Shown: piece by piece, positions 26,333-34,039 of the stretch | How positions within the stretch are numbered: position 1 is the first letter of the stretch | How the letters are laid out: the number at the start of each line of letters is the position of its first letter | Origin: JBCCCJ01 sp039029315 | GTDB lineage: Bacteria > Bacteroidota > Bacteroidia > J057 | Direction: 5' to 3' | NCBI GenBank assembly: GCA_039029315.1 | Contig: JBCCGK010000019.1 | Span: 1 to 64,000, forward strand | DNA length: 64,000 nt | Notes under the pieces: model-generated | Database searches by the model: none | What the model saw: only the letters and a program-made list of their open reading frames with translations | Told to the model about the DNA's origin: nothing | Translations under genes and position numbers: made by a program

Positions 26333-27694
26333 ATGAAAATTCATTTCATTGCCGTAGGTGGAAGCATCATGCATAGCCTGGCTATCGCACTCCATCAAAT
26401 GGGACATGAAGTATCTGGTTCCGATGACCATATTTATGATCCGGCTTCATCCAATCTGGCTGCTCACGGGCTTCTTCCAGAGAGATTTGGCTGGCATCCT
26501 GAACAGATCACTGGAGATATCGATGCGATAATTCTGGGTATGCATGCCTTTGAAGACAATCCAGAATTGCATCGGGCCAATGAGCTTGGACTGAATATTT
26601 ATTCTTTTCCTGAGTTCATATTTGAGCATTCCAAACAAAAACAGCGGATTGCAATTGCAGGAAGTTATGGCAAAACGACTGTTACAAGTATGGTGATGCA
26701 TGTACTGAAGGGGGCTGGAAAGAAGTTCGATTATCTGGTCGGAGGACAAGTTCCCGGATTCGAAAATTCTGTTCAGTTGTCAGAAGAGGCTCCTATTATT
26801 GTGTTGGAGGGAGACGAATATCTCTCTTCTCGCATCGACAAACGACCCAAGTTTTTGCTCTATAAGCCTCATATGGTTACGTTGTCGGGGATTTCCTGGG
26901 ATCATATCAACGTTTTTCCTACAGAAGAGGAATATGTAGAACAATTTCGTCTTCTGATCCGATCCTTGTCAAAGGCAGCTGATATCATTTATTGTGAATC
27001 AGATGAACGATTGAACACCTTGATACAGGAAGAAACAGATCCCGAACTGCATTATTTGCATCCTTTTTCCCATCCTTCCTACTTGATCACCGAAGGGAAG
27101 TATACGGTAGAGATTGAAGGCGAAAAAGGAGAAGTTTCTGTCATCGGCAAGCACAATATGGCCAATCTTCTGTCTGCCTGGAAAGTCTGTCAATTGTTAG
27201 GAGTAGAAGCTCAGGAGTTTTTGAGTCATATCCAGTCATTTATTGGCGCACATTCTCGCCTGGAAGTTCTGCAAGAGTCGTCCGGGGAAGTGGTGATCAG
27301 GGATTATGCCCATGCACCAGCTAAGGTTCAGGCGAGTGTAGAGGCGGTAAGAGAACGATTCCAGGATCACAACTTGATCGCCTGCGTAGAATTGCACACG
27401 TTTAGCAGCCTGAATAAGGATTTTCTTCCGATGTACCAGAATACATTGGGGCCGGCAGATCGCAAAATCATCTTTGTTGATCCTCATGCTCTGGAAAAGA
27501 GGAGAATGCCAATGATCTCTCATCAGGATTTGCAGGAGGCCTTTGGAGATCATGAATTGCTCTATGTCAATTCTCCAACAGAACTCCAGGAAGTCATCGA
27601 CCAATCTCTTTCAGGAAAGGATGTCTTGTTGATGATGTCTTCCGGGAACTTTGGAGGAGTAAACATGGATAGCCTTTTGAATGGAAACGGTTGA
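26333..27694 (+). CDS. mpl: UDP-N-acetylmuramate:L-Ala-gamma-D-Glu-meso-DAP ligase (Mpl)
   Basis: 453-aa Mur ligase family enzyme that reattaches the recycled murein tripeptide to UDP-MurNAc. An N-terminal Rossmann-like domain (IHFIAVGGSIMHSLA), the ATP-binding loop AGSYGKTTVTS (about 109-119), and the Mur-ligase HSRLEVL...RDYAHAP motif in the C-terminal part are visible. The His-rich start and lack of a normal MurC UDP motif favour Mpl over MurC. The ATG at 26333 is chosen because it follows a textbook promoter and begins the first beta strand. Confidence 0.88.
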   Translation: MKIHFIAVGGSIMHSLAIALHQMGHEVSGSDDHIYDPASSNLAAHGLLPERFGWHPEQITGDIDAIILGMHAFEDNPELHRANELGLNIYSFPEFIFEHSKQKQRIAIAGSYGKTTVTSMVMHVLKGAGKKFDYLVGGQVPGFENSVQLSEEAPIIVLEGDEYLSSRIDKRPKFLLYKPHMVTLSGISWDHINVFPTEEEYVEQFRLLIRSLSKAADIIYCESDERLNTLIQEETDPELHYLHPFSHPSYLITEGKYTVEIEGEKGEVSVIGKHNMANLLSAWKVCQLLGVEAQEFLSHIQSFIGAHSRLEVLQESSGEVVIRDYAHAPAKVQASVEAVRERFQDHNLIACVELHTFSSLNKDFLPMYQNTLGPADRKIIFVDPHALEKRRMPMISHQDLQEAFGDHELLYVNSPTELQEVIDQSLSGKDVLLMMSSGNFGGVNMDSLLNGNG

Positions 27695-27723
27695 TCATTC
27701 TCCCAAAAGAGGGGAGGGGAGTA

Positions 27724-28377
27724 TCAAACGACTATTTCAGGGATCTCCCCTTCTACAATGAGTTTGCCAGCAGTGGCGGCCTGGATCTCTTCTACACTCA
27801 CTCCCGCCGCTCTCTCTAGCAACTTGAAGCCTTCTGGAACTATTTCCAGTACGGCCAGATTGGTAACAATCTTTTTGACACATCGAACGCCTGTCAGCGG
27901 AAGTGTACAGGCAGGCAGCAATTTGGATACGCCACGCTTATTGGTATGCATCATGGCAACAATGATGTTGTCGGCAGAGGCAACCAAATCCATGGCTCCC
28001 CCCATTCCCTTGACAAGCTTGCCTGGTATCTTCCAATTGGCAATGTCGCCTGTCTGTGATACCTCCATAGCTCCCAAAACCGTGAGTTGAATATGCTTGC
28101 CTCTGATCATGCCAAAACTCGTAGCAGAATCAAAAATAGATGCGCCTGGCATGGCAGTAATGGTCTGTTTGCCGGCATTGATCAGATCTGCGTCCTCTTC
28201 TCCTTCGTAAGGAAATGGCCCCATTCCCAGGATGCCATTCTCAGATTGAAACACCACATTGACATCTTCGGGCACATAATTCGCAACCAGAGTTGGAATC
28301 CCAATCCCCAGATTCACATACCACCCATCCTCTAGTTCTTGTGCGATTCGTTTGGCAATACCTGTTCTATCTAGCAT
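27724..28377 (-). CDS. scoB: 3-oxoacid CoA-transferase subunit B
   Basis: 217-aa subunit B of a heterodimeric class I CoA-transferase (succinyl-CoA or acetate:acetoacetyl-CoA). The catalytic glutamate is Glu46 in FQSENGILGMGP; GIGIPTLVANY precedes it. It is translated 5 nt after subunit A and certainly cotranscribed. The pair activates acetoacetate or related ketoacids using succinyl-CoA or acetyl-CoA; the actual acyl specificity cannot be read from sequence. Confidence 0.92.
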   Translation of the reverse strand: MLDRTGIAKRIAQELEDGWYVNLGIGIPTLVANYVPEDVNVVFQSENGILGMGPFPYEGEEDADLINAGKQTITAMPGASIFDSATSFGMIRGKHIQLTVLGAMEVSQTGDIANWKIPGKLVKGMGGAMDLVASADNIIVAMMHTNKRGVSKLLPACTLPLTGVRCVKKIVTNLAVLEIVPEGFKLLERAAGVSVEEIQAATAGKLIVEGEIPEIVV

Positions 28378-28382
28378 CTGTC

Positions 28383-29081
28383 TTAGTTATTAGGTCGGGT
28401 TGTTCGTTGTTCAATTCTTTTTTCGTACTGCTCTCCCTGGAAAATTCGCTGAACAAATACGCCAGAAGTATGGACAAAGTTTGGGTCTAATTCTCCAGGC
28501 TCCACCAATTCTTCTACTTCCGCAATGGTTATGTTTCCTGCCATGGCCATGACCGGATTGAAATTTCTGGCCGTGCCTTTGTAAATCAGATTGCCAAAAC
28601 GATCTCCTTTCCAGGCCTTGACAATAGCAAAATCTGCCGTAAGCGCTGTCTCCAGGATATGAGGTTTTCCATCAAACCATCGGACTTCCTTACCATCCGC
28701 TACCTCCGTCCCATATCCAGCGGGCGTGAAAAATGCCGGAATTCCAACCCCGCCTGCATTACATCTGGCAGCCAGGGATCCTTGTGGAATCAGATCAACC
28801 TGTAGCTCTCCACTTAGCATTTGCCGCTCAAATTCAGCATTCTCTCCTACATAAGAAGAGATCATTTTTTTGATCTGCTTTTTTTGTAACAAAAGGCCCA
28901 ATCCAAAATCGTCCACCCCTGCATTGTTTGAGATACAAGTCAGGCCAGTTATTCCCTTATCCACAAGAGCTGCAATGGCATTTTCCGGGATACCACAAAG
29001 CCCAAATCCGCCAAGCATCAGGGTCATATGGTCCTCTATTCCCCGGATTGCTTCCTCAGCAGAGCCAACAACTTTGTTCAT
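28383..29081 (-). CDS. scoA: 3-oxoacid CoA-transferase subunit A
   Basis: 232-aa subunit A. The conserved GGFGLCGIPE (about 24-33), GLTCISNNAGVDDFG and the ARCNAGGVGIPAFFTPAG-type stretch are typical. Start ATG at 29081. Its 5' end overlaps the plus-strand promoter of the DUF1080 gene (29073-29101), so transcription of the two divergent units may interfere. Confidence 0.92.
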   Translation of the reverse strand: MNKVVGSAEEAIRGIEDHMTLMLGGFGLCGIPENAIAALVDKGITGLTCISNNAGVDDFGLGLLLQKKQIKKMISSYVGENAEFERQMLSGELQVDLIPQGSLAARCNAGGVGIPAFFTPAGYGTEVADGKEVRWFDGKPHILETALTADFAIVKAWKGDRFGNLIYKGTARNFNPVMAMAGNITIAEVEELVEPGELDPNFVHTSGVFVQRIFQGEQYEKRIEQRTTRPNN

Positions 29082-29101
29082 AATTTTTTCGGTTATATTT
29101 G
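29073..29101 (+). promoter_or_regulatory. Bacteroidota-type promoter of the DUF1080 gene
   Basis: TTTG (29073-29076), 17 nt, TATATTTG (29094-29101). Predicted start near 29108, leader about 55 nt to the ATG at 29163. The -33 element lies inside the first codons of scoA on the other strand. Confidence 0.6.
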
Positions 29102-29162
29102 AACATTAAAGATTCAAAATGATCGTGTTGGAAACAAATGCGATCCACTAATTCGCTATAAC

Positions 29163-30386
29163 ATGGAGAAAAAAAACTGGCTTTTCGTCTTGGTGATCCT
29201 GCTATGTTGGAACATCGCTCCCGGACAACAAGAAAATTGGACAACAATCTTTAACGGAAAAAACCTCGAAGGATGGACAGAACGGGGAAATTTTGAAAAA
29301 GATATCAAGGAGGGAGTCTTGTCCTTAACGGCGAGTCATGCCTTCAACAATGCCTGGGTTTTGAGCGAAAAAGATTATCGAAACTTCAAGTTGGAAGTCG
29401 AATTTTTGATGGATGATGGAGCCAATAGTGGTATTCTGTTTCGCTACAATCCTGTTCTCACCGGAGCCTTGAATGTGCAGGCCTATGAAGCCAATATAGA
29501 CTGGGACCCGGATATTCAGGAACCCTTGGGTACACTGGAGCATGTTGCGCGAGCCAAATTGATCGAATCTCTTGACAAAAATAGTTGGAACAAAATGCGG
29601 ATCGAGGCGATTGGGGACCACTTGAAGGTATTTATCAATGATCGTCAGGTCTGCGAAGGACATAATCGCAGAAGTATGGTCGGAAAAATCGGGCTGCAAG
29701 TGCCAATCAGACAGGGTGGGACAATTCGCTTCCGCAATATCCAGATAATGGAACTCGCTGATACAGAAATGTCTACACCATTATTGGAAGAGTATTATCG
29801 CGCCAGCTGGGAACGACCACTGAAGCCTATGTTTGAGGCGAATTCATTCAACGGCTGGCATACAATAGGGGAGGGGGTGTGGAAGTGGACGAAGGAAGGG
29901 GCGATTCACGGATATTCTGGCAAGGCGGCCAGTTATTTGGTCAGTGATGAGACTTATCAAAATTTTTACCTCTCTTGTAAATTTCGAATAATCAAAGAAG
30001 ATAATAGTGGGATATTCATTCGAAAACATCCTGATAGTAGCAGTGTGAGCCTGGCAGATGCGATAGAATGTAATATTTATGATCACAATGGAGTGGGGCA
30101 TGCCTATTCAACCGGATCGATTGTTACGCATGCACGCGCATGGGCTGGAATGATTGCATATGATGAGTGGAATACGATGGAGATCTTTGCACATGAATCC
30201 CATATTATTATGTATGTGAATGGTCGTAAATCTTCTGAGATTTATATGCCTGAAGCCTTCAATAAGGCTGGGAACATTTGTCTACAGGCCGGCACGAAAG
30301 TTTTTCTGGACAATGGTCCTTCAGATATTTACTTCAAGGATGTGATGATTAAAGATATGGATGGGACGTCTTTTTTAGGCGAATAG
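29163..30386 (+). CDS. Secreted protein with two DUF1080 (3-keto-disaccharide hydrolase) domains
   Basis: 407-aa exported protein: signal peptide (1-21), then two concanavalin-like DUF1080 domains. Domain 1 (about 25-200) has FNGKNLEGW, SGILFRY and IRFRNIQIMEL; domain 2 (about 215-400) has FEANSFNGWHTIG, NSGIFIRKHPD and IYFKDVMIKDM. DUF1080 proteins were named 3-keto-disaccharide hydrolases after Bacteroidota enzymes that cleave oxidised disaccharides, but many members are only known as sugar-binding-like folds. No T9SS domain, so it should stay in the periplasm. No sugar oxidoreductase is adjacent. Confidence 0.85.
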   Translation: MEKKNWLFVLVILLCWNIAPGQQENWTTIFNGKNLEGWTERGNFEKDIKEGVLSLTASHAFNNAWVLSEKDYRNFKLEVEFLMDDGANSGILFRYNPVLTGALNVQAYEANIDWDPDIQEPLGTLEHVARAKLIESLDKNSWNKMRIEAIGDHLKVFINDRQVCEGHNRRSMVGKIGLQVPIRQGGTIRFRNIQIMELADTEMSTPLLEEYYRASWERPLKPMFEANSFNGWHTIGEGVWKWTKEGAIHGYSGKAASYLVSDETYQNFYLSCKFRIIKEDNSGIFIRKHPDSSSVSLADAIECNIYDHNGVGHAYSTGSIVTHARAWAGMIAYDEWNTMEIFAHESHIIMYVNGRKSSEIYMPEAFNKAGNICLQAGTKVFLDNGPSDIYFKDVMIKDMDGTSFLGE

Positions 30387-30469
30387 AACGGAAAAGACAA
30401 TCTGACTCATCACAGACATCTACAGTCAATCTATTTCAAGACATACCTGATTGAACGATAATTAACATT

Positions 30470-31030
30470 ATGTTAAGTAAAAACACATTATTATTTCTCT
30501 TACCCATCTGGGTACTTTCTGTTGTTTCATTGGAGGGATTTGCTCAAACCACAAATCGAATCTCCGGTCCAATTATTCAGGACTTTGGACACACATATAA
30601 AGTTGACCAGGCAGATGTTCCTATTGATACTGATATGGTGTATCGAGTTGTGTTTGATGTATACAGCTCTCCGGCCGACTCTTCGCGACTCAACCCATCC
30701 TTGAATACACTTGCAAGATTTTTGAATATGCACGCAGCTGCAGGTATCCCTGTCAAGCAACTTCATGTTGCGGCTGTTGTCCACAACCAAGCTAGCATAG
30801 ATGTGATGAATAATCAATTCTATCGAGAGCGATTTGGAATTGACAACCCCAACGCCCCACTTATTGAAGCGCTAGACAAGGCTGGTGTACAGATATTTAT
30901 GTGTGGCCAATCTATTCAAGCCAGACATCTAGATCGAAACAGCTTAATAGAGTCTGTTCAAGTTGGCCTTTCTGCTATGACTGTGATTCTGTCCCTACAA
31001 CAGGAAGGATATCAATTGATACGATTCTGA
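30470..31030 (+). CDS. Exported DsrE-family protein
   Basis: 186-aa exported protein. Residues 1-25 form a signal peptide; the rest is a DsrE/DsrF-like alpha/beta domain with YRVVFDVYSS (first strand), LHVAAVVHN and QIFMCGQSIQAR, where Cys145 sits at the family's usual position. Cytoplasmic DsrE proteins relay sulfur; the exported Bacteroidota group has no proven role. It ends 2 nt before the stop of the convergent NTF2-like gene. Confidence 0.8.
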   Translation: MLSKNTLLFLLPIWVLSVVSLEGFAQTTNRISGPIIQDFGHTYKVDQADVPIDTDMVYRVVFDVYSSPADSSRLNPSLNTLARFLNMHAAAGIPVKQLHVAAVVHNQASIDVMNNQFYRERFGIDNPNAPLIEALDKAGVQIFMCGQSIQARHLDRNSLIESVQVGLSAMTVILSLQQEGYQLIRF

Positions 31031-31032
31031 TC

Positions 31033-31527
31033 CTAACCTTCGCAATGATCTTTTCTTCTTGTGTCAATCAAATAGATGATTTTCCATTCTCCATCCTTGT
31101 ACAAGAATGTCATGGAATTCACCCCACAATGGCTAAACGTATCTCCTAAATAGAAAGAATAGTTCATCCAGGCAGTTGCCAAAGGGCCATCCACTTGTAT
31201 AGACAAGTTAGAAATGCGCTCATCCCACATAATTTCATGTGGTGTTCCTACCGCATGAAGAAATTTTTCCAATGAACCTTCATGCAGATTTGTGGAGCCA
31301 TCTTTATGGTTGCCAGCAGAATACATAGCAACTTGATCGGAAAATACAGCATGAACGGCTGTACTATCCCCCGATCGCATACCATCAAACAAGCGATGAA
31401 CTGCTTGCTCGATCTTCTGTTTTGCCTCCTCTCCCCCACTCTGTTGAGAGAATGAAATCGAGTAAAAAGCCAATAGCATAACTACCTGTATACTAGCGAC
31501 TTGTGCGACATTTGGCATAGATTTCAT
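31033..31527 (-). CDS. Exported NTF2/SnoaL-like (DUF4440-type) protein
   Basis: 164-aa exported protein with an N-terminal signal peptide (to about residue 28) and one NTF2-like cone-shaped domain: AKQKIEQAVHRLFDGMRSGD, VFSDQVAMYS, ATAWMNYSFYLG and WKIIYLIDTRRK are the usual blocks. Members bind small ligands or are inactive; no catalytic pair is obvious. Its ATG lies 35 nt inside the 3' end of the preceding CotH-like gene, so the two are translationally linked. Confidence 0.78.
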   Translation of the reverse strand: MKSMPNVAQVASIQVVMLLAFYSISFSQQSGGEEAKQKIEQAVHRLFDGMRSGDSTAVHAVFSDQVAMYSAGNHKDGSTNLHEGSLEKFLHAVGTPHEIMWDERISNLSIQVDGPLATAWMNYSFYLGDTFSHCGVNSMTFLYKDGEWKIIYLIDTRRKDHCEG

Positions 31528-32557
31528 TTTTTAGTTTTCGGGGATCGTTGATGATGTCGTAAAATTCATCAAAATACTTCAATACTTCGGATTTCTTTTT
31601 TTCTGAAAGATATGGACAGCCTTGATACAAGCTATAGATCTCATCTTTTTTCTCTCTAAATATGGCAAAGACTTTTTCAAAATCTTCCTTTGGTTTACAA
31701 AATCCTCGAAAAAGACGAATCTTTACAGATGGAATGTCCAGACTTTCGCTTGGAATGGCATAGGGCGCATTGATCGCACCACACCAGTCAAAATCATATG
31801 GCACTGGAATTGGCTCTGTTTGCTCCTCGATTGCGATTATTTTTATATTATGCAGACCCGGAATAGACCAATCTGTATTGCCAATCATGTATTCAAAAAC
31901 TGACAATAAATCGACGGTTTCTGCCTCTGTCCTATTCGGATGAAGATTTGAGGTCTCAATCTCCTCGCCCCCCAATCGGTTTGCTACATGATCGATTGCC
32001 TCTATGAAAAAGCCAAATCGGGTCATCGGATCGTACTTCCCATCAAGATCTTCATAGGTGATTTTGGCAAGCCGAACCCGAAAGCTTTTCTCAGTCAACA
32101 GACGATATGTACGGTATACAAGATGCTCTACCATGATTAGCTGCTCATGCAAATCTCCTTTAAGCTTGCAATGAGTAACAAGTTTTAGTTTGTCCTGCCC
32201 TTCAAACAAGGTTCCGATTACAGAGGTCGAATCAAATTTGACTCTCAATGGAGGGAGTTTGCACATTTTTCGCCTGAAGTTCCCTCTCACCCGTGTTAGC
32301 GCTTCAATCGAAACCTGCTGTCCATCGGCATCCACATAGGATAACTCAACCGGATGATAGTCTCGCTCATCTTTTTTATCCTTCATGACTTGTTTCAGAT
32401 TTGTCTTGAAGGTTAGTTCGAGTACCTCTTCAGAATGAAAGAGTGGAATATCTGATATCTTCTCATCCATTGAGCAAGAACAATCTTCCTCTGTGGGAAT
32501 TCCATAACAAACGGATAGCGGCAACAGAAGTAAAAAGAATGGGAACCAATGTTTCAT
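31493..32557 (-). CDS. Exported CotH-like atypical kinase-fold protein (tentative)
   Basis: 354-aa exported protein with signal peptide (1-19), then a cysteine-containing segment CSCSM. The rest shows the outline of the CotH kinase-like fold: a substrate-like RVRGNFRRKMCKLPPLRVKF (90-109), LKLVTHC (124-130), the NTDWSIPGLHNIK block (227-239), which parallels the catalytic N-x-D...N loop, and PVPYDFDWCG (251-260), which parallels the DxD/DFG-like metal site. I see these motifs directly; calling it CotH is inference. It sits between an NRDE gene (1 nt upstream) and an NTF2-like gene. Confidence 0.6.
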   Translation of the reverse strand: MKHWFPFFLLLLPLSVCYGIPTEEDCSCSMDEKISDIPLFHSEEVLELTFKTNLKQVMKDKKDERDYHPVELSYVDADGQQVSIEALTRVRGNFRRKMCKLPPLRVKFDSTSVIGTLFEGQDKLKLVTHCKLKGDLHEQLIMVEHLVYRTYRLLTEKSFRVRLAKITYEDLDGKYDPMTRFGFFIEAIDHVANRLGGEEIETSNLHPNRTEAETVDLLSVFEYMIGNTDWSIPGLHNIKIIAIEEQTEPIPVPYDFDWCGAINAPYAIPSESLDIPSVKIRLFRGFCKPKEDFEKVFAIFREKKDEIYSLYQGCPYLSEKKKSEVLKYFDEFYDIINDPRKLKNEIYAKCRTSR

Positions 32558-32558
32558 A

Positions 32559-33341
32559 TCAGTTTCTCTTAGGTTTTTCTACTATTGGAAATGTCAAGGT
32601 AAATGTCAGGGCTTCACCTTTGGGGGCAAACGCTCTTTCTTCCACAAATACTTTTCCTCGATGATCAATCATTATGACAGTCGAAACCCGCGTTCCATAG
32701 CCCTCACTCTCGATATGCATGGCCGAAAGAAGTCTTTCCCACTTGAGAGAAACTCCAGTTTGAGGCAATTGAGCATCTGTTGCGATGCTCCGATCACTCA
32801 ACAAGGCAAACAAATCTTCAACAGAAATCTCTTTCTGATTAGAAACGATAGATTCCATAGACCGTTTTCCCTTCTCAACCTTAGGCCATGGCGTATCTAG
32901 CAAATGATTGCTTAATCCATGAATTCCGGGCCTAACCCTCTCCCATTCTTTCTGCATATTCGATTGCCAGGCCAATTCTCCCTTTTCCCAAACCAGCAAA
33001 TTATACCCGCTATACTGCGAACTACTTGGTTGGAGTTGCCGGAGAAACTGTGAAGGAGAATGTGATCCCTGAAGAAAATCCAGCACCAATTTCCCTCGGG
33101 AAGGAGCGTCTTTCTTCTCTTGTGATAAATCTCGAAAATTGGTAAGTGCTGCAAACCGACCAGATGTATGTACGCCCATCCAGGTTCCACCGGCCTTTAA
33201 ATCTTTGCCTGCCAGGAGTTGAGGGTCCTGATCCCACCAGTGAATTCTCTGCGTTGGTCTTTCATAAAACTCGTCTCGATTCGCCGCAAGAATAAGGGGA
33301 AATTTGGGGTGGGCTTGATAAGCAAAAATAATCAGACACAT
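32559..33341 (-). CDS. NRDE (TANGO2-like) protein
   Basis: 260-aa NRDE family protein named after the motif AANRDEFYERPT (about residues 19-30), starting MCLIIFAYQAHP with the conserved Cys2. GGTWMGVHTSGRFAALTNFRD is the second hallmark. Homologous to eukaryotic TANGO2, linked to heme or lipid handling but not settled. First gene of a three-gene operon. Its promoter (33346-33376) predicts a start at the ATG itself, so the mRNA may be leaderless. Confidence 0.9.
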   Translation of the reverse strand: MCLIIFAYQAHPKFPLILAANRDEFYERPTQRIHWWDQDPQLLAGKDLKAGGTWMGVHTSGRFAALTNFRDLSQEKKDAPSRGKLVLDFLQGSHSPSQFLRQLQPSSSQYSGYNLLVWEKGELAWQSNMQKEWERVRPGIHGLSNHLLDTPWPKVEKGKRSMESIVSNQKEISVEDLFALLSDRSIATDAQLPQTGVSLKWERLLSAMHIESEGYGTRVSTVIMIDHRGKVFVEERAFAPKGEALTFTLTFPIVEKPKRN

Positions 33342-33345
33342 GACC

Positions 33346-33376
33346 CAAACTTACACATCCCTTTCTATTCTCCCAA
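33346..33376 (-). promoter_or_regulatory. Bacteroidota-type promoter of the NRDE operon
   Basis: Minus strand: TTG (33374-33376), 20 nt, TAAGTTTG (33346-33353). The start should fall at about 33339-33341, at the A of the ATG (33341). The -33 element overlaps the U-run of the terminator of the upstream RNA. Confidence 0.6.
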
Positions 33377-33420
33377 AAACAAAGTTCCGATTGAGAATCA
33401 TTAGCGATTCTCACCGGAAC
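33375..33420 (-). terminator. Intrinsic terminator (minus strand)
   Basis: GTTCCG (33384-33389) pairs with CGGAAC (33415-33420), and GAGAATC (33393-33399) with GATTCTC (33406-33412) around a 6-nt loop, with a small internal loop between. On the minus strand it is followed by TTTGTTTTT. It lies 620 nt past the end of pbpC and upstream of the NRDE promoter, so it belongs to a separate RNA. Confidence 0.8.
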
Positions 33421-33618
33421 TTGCCCTATTAACCCAGAATACTGTGAGTAAATTTTTATAGTCATTTGTGTACCGGTGTTTTCTTCTGGGGTGAGCGAGA
33501 CTGGATCCTGTCAGTCCCTACCCTGCCTTCCAGAAACTAAACAAAACGGTAAACACAAGTTTTCATGTCAAGAGTGTGATTGATTTCCCTAAACAAATCT
33601 TAGGAACCATCAATTCTT
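33375..33618 (-). ncRNA. Candidate structured non-coding RNA, family unknown
   Basis: Predicted minus-strand RNA of about 240 nt from a -7-like element (33625-33632) to an intrinsic terminator (33375-33420). The middle, 33466-33558, folds into a rod of six helices (plus-strand coordinates): 33466-33471 with 33553-33558, 33472-33475 with 33147-offset equivalent 33547-33550, 33477-33481 with 33539-33543, 33484-33489 with 33530-33535, 33490-33493 with 33519-33522, and 33499-33503 with 33512-33516 closing an 8-nt loop. About 30 base pairs in 93 nt is far more than expected. No open reading frame is convincing. It does not show the SRP, RNase P or tmRNA signature motifs. Confidence 0.5.
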
Positions 33619-33624
33619 ACACTT

Positions 33625-33632
33625 CAAAAGTA
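33625..33632 (-). promoter_or_regulatory. -7-like element upstream of the candidate RNA
   Basis: Minus-strand TACTTTTG (33625-33632) fits TAnnTTTG. No TTG is found 17-20 nt upstream, so the promoter is incomplete or regulated. Confidence 0.35.
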
Positions 33633-34039
33633 TGGGATTTCACAGGAATTCCCGCGCAGTAGGCGCATTTTTTTTCGCGATATCATGTCAAAATATTAGC
33701 TATCCTAACATTAGAATTGTCAGGATTTTCCCTAGCCACCATATTATTATCTGGATAAAATTTCCTGATAAAAAACGAAATGCGAATCTACTGGCAATTC
33801 ATCGAATATCTTCCACTTTCAAGCATCCACCTAGCTTGGAATTACTTCATTTTGGAGAGAAATGCCAAATTCAATCATAAATCATCTCCTTTGTTTGAGG
33901 ATCCCTAGGCTCCCCCTTTTTATTCGGAAATGATCAGTATCTTTCGTCCCAAAAACGCATCTTTGGTCTGGAGGTCTCTTCCCAAAAAGGGCGTCAAGAT
34001 CAGATTTTTGCATTTTTTTGCAAAAAAATCTTACATCTA
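33633..34039. other. Intergenic stretch downstream of pbpC
   Basis: About 400 nt with no convincing gene. It contains a perfect 16-nt AT palindrome, TTTTTTTGCAAAAAAA, at 34013-34028 just after the pbpC stop (minus strand), which is too weak to be a typical terminator. An 82-codon plus-strand frame at 33632-33880 is not supported by any feature. Confidence 0.4.

Noticed and set aside
33375..33618. Identity of the RNA as 4.5S SRP RNA, RNase P RNA, tmRNA or 6S RNA
   Set aside because: No SRP apical GGAAG...GCAG pattern, no RNase P conserved core, no tmRNA resume frame. 6S cannot be excluded but a central bubble with the expected symmetry was not seen.
33632..33880. 82-codon plus-strand open frame
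   Set aside because: No recognisable domain, no promoter, and it overlaps the upstream region of the candidate minus-strand RNA. Treated as chance.
34013..34028. pbpC terminator
   Set aside because: The 16-nt palindrome is only A/T apart from one GC step, giving a very weak stem, and no GC-rich stem with a U-run is near.
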